From contig NZ_JACB01000029.1 of NCBI RefSeq assembly GCF_000520975.1, positions 62,001 to 126,000 of the forward strand: 64,000 nucleotides of DNA, read 5' to 3'. The notes under the pieces are model-generated. The model had not been told where the DNA came from and did no database searches. It saw only the letters and a list, made by a program, of their open reading frames with translations. This document shows, one piece after another, positions 63,455 through 64,000 of the stretch. The position numbers and the translations under genes are program-made. The stretch comes from Aquimarina megaterium XH134. GTDB taxonomy: Bacteria > Bacteroidota > Bacteroidia > Flavobacteriales > Flavobacteriaceae. Position 1 is the first letter of the stretch, and each line of letters starts with the position of its first letter.

Positions 63455-64000
63455 ATGAAAAGAAAACGGTATTATTTAAAATCCCTTATTGATTCTAAAT
63501 ATTGTATTCCTGTTATTTGGGCTATAGGGTTATCACTCTCAATACTTTTGGCAAGATCCTATTATATCCTAGAGCAAAAAAAAATTGAAATCAAATTCAA
63601 GAATGAAGTTGATCAATTTGCAGCATCTCTGCACAGAGAATTCGAGTTAAACCTAGAGTCCTTACACACACTAGCCATATTATTCAAATCAAACGAGATT
63701 CCTAGTTATCATATGTTTATTACAGAATCTCAATCTATACGTAAAAGAAATAGTAGTTTTTTGGCTTTAGAATGGGTTCCCTGGGTAAAACATGAAATGA
63801 GATCATTCTATGAGAAAAAGCATCAACAAGAATTCTCTGATTTTAGCTTTTCAGAAAAAGACAGCTTTAATCAATTGGTAAATGCAAAAATCAGAAAAGA
63901 ATATTTTCCTGTCTATTATGTTGATCCTTTCACAAAAAATAAAAATGCTTTTGGATATGACTTAGCTTCAGAAAAAGAGCGGTATAACACTCTTAAATCC
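63455..64000 (+). CDS. CHASE-domain sensor, 5' part (runs off the right edge)
   Basis: The first 182 residues are visible. A basic start (M-K-R-K-R-Y-Y) is followed by one membrane helix (about 18-35), then a CHASE-like extracytoplasmic domain with F-L-A-L-E-W-V-P-W-V near 105, Y-F-P-V-Y-Y-V-D-P-F near 150 and G-Y-D-L-A-S-E near 168. The E-W-V/F-P-V-x-Y-x-x-P/G-x-D-L-x-S-E series is the CHASE signature, which binds small ligands such as cytokinins or peptides in known members. The output domain is beyond the window, probably a histidine kinase. Confidence 0.75.
   Translation, partial: MKRKRYYLKSLIDSKYCIPVIWAIGLSLSILLARSYYILEQKKIEIKFKNEVDQFAASLHREFELNLESLHTLAILFKSNEIPSYHMFITESQSIRKRNSSFLALEWVPWVKHEMRSFYEKKHQQEFSDFSFSEKDSFNQLVNAKIRKEYFPVYYVDPFTKNKNAFGYDLASEKERYNTLKS

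Noticed and set aside
1..64000. CRISPR array, prophage, insertion sequence or integron
   Set aside because: No regularly spaced direct repeats, transposase, integrase, capsid or recombinase gene could be found.
1..64000. tRNA or rRNA genes
   Set aside because: No cloverleaf-type acceptor/T-loop combination or rRNA-like sequence was seen in the intergenic regions by eye; a tRNAscan run would be decisive.

Overview
The window is chromosomal DNA of a member of the Bacteroidota, almost certainly a marine flavobacterium (family Flavobacteriaceae). The base composition is AT-rich. Two exported proteins end in type IX secretion sorting domains. Several genes are preceded by the Bacteroidota promoter pattern TTTG-N18/19-TAnnTTTG, and purine-rich ribosome binding sites are largely absent. 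Family-typical genes are present: DUF4199, paired DUF1800/DUF1501 proteins, a menaquinone-type sdhCAB operon, and AraC regulators with N-terminal membrane domains. An Aquimarina-like genus is possible, but that is a guess. I see no tRNA, rRNA, CRISPR array, insertion sequence or prophage.

Layout, left to right. 1-5 kb: a YadA-like, type IX-secreted surface protein and two related membrane-bound HTH regulators, one carrying TPRs. 5-9.7 kb: small metabolic and regulatory genes (hydroxyacid dehydrogenase, HD phosphohydrolase, LuxR-type regulator, DUF4199, DUF1801, VOC, TM2). 9.7-11.6 kb: an arsenic operon arsR-DUF6428-arsN-arsC, notably without an efflux pump. 11.8-16.7 kb (minus strand): MscS channel, an ornithine-lipid-type double acyltransferase, aspartate kinase, GNAT. 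16.9-21.4 kb: fructose-bisphosphatase, then a compact four-gene cassette of a coiled-coil protein, a longin/roadblock-like protein, a Ras-like GTPase and a soluble hybrid histidine kinase. 21.4-25.2 kb: TerB-like protein, a 'GIGT'-repeat surface protein, two gene-poor stretches with hairpins, and a class V aminotransferase. 25.4-33.4 kb: mfd, a lipoprotein, an XRE-type membrane regulator and a serine hydrolase.

33.5-41.5 kb: a 56-residue Cys-rich peptide with a double-glycine-type leader encoded on the minus strand, then an NHL-repeat lipoprotein, three AraC-type membrane regulators around a clostripain-like protease, yraN and an LD-carboxypeptidase. 41.7-52 kb: DUF1800 plus DUF1501 (Tat motif and type IX sorting domain together), metG, a histone-deacetylase-like hydrolase, a PNPOx-like protein, a CBS protein and an M28 peptidase. 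52.3-64 kb: sdhCAB, a methionine-type aminotransferase, dinB, a CYTH protein, an SH3 lipoprotein, an outer-membrane barrel, a PAS histidine kinase with its response regulator, and the 5' end of a CHASE-domain sensor running off the right edge.

The most notable candidates are (i) the GTPase/longin-like/histidine kinase cassette at 18.2-21.4 kb and (ii) the double-glycine-leader Cys-rich peptide at 33.5-33.7 kb. A dispersed intergenic repeat family (TGTATCGAG...CTCGATACA) is also present. All functional statements rest on motif recognition; no database search was run.
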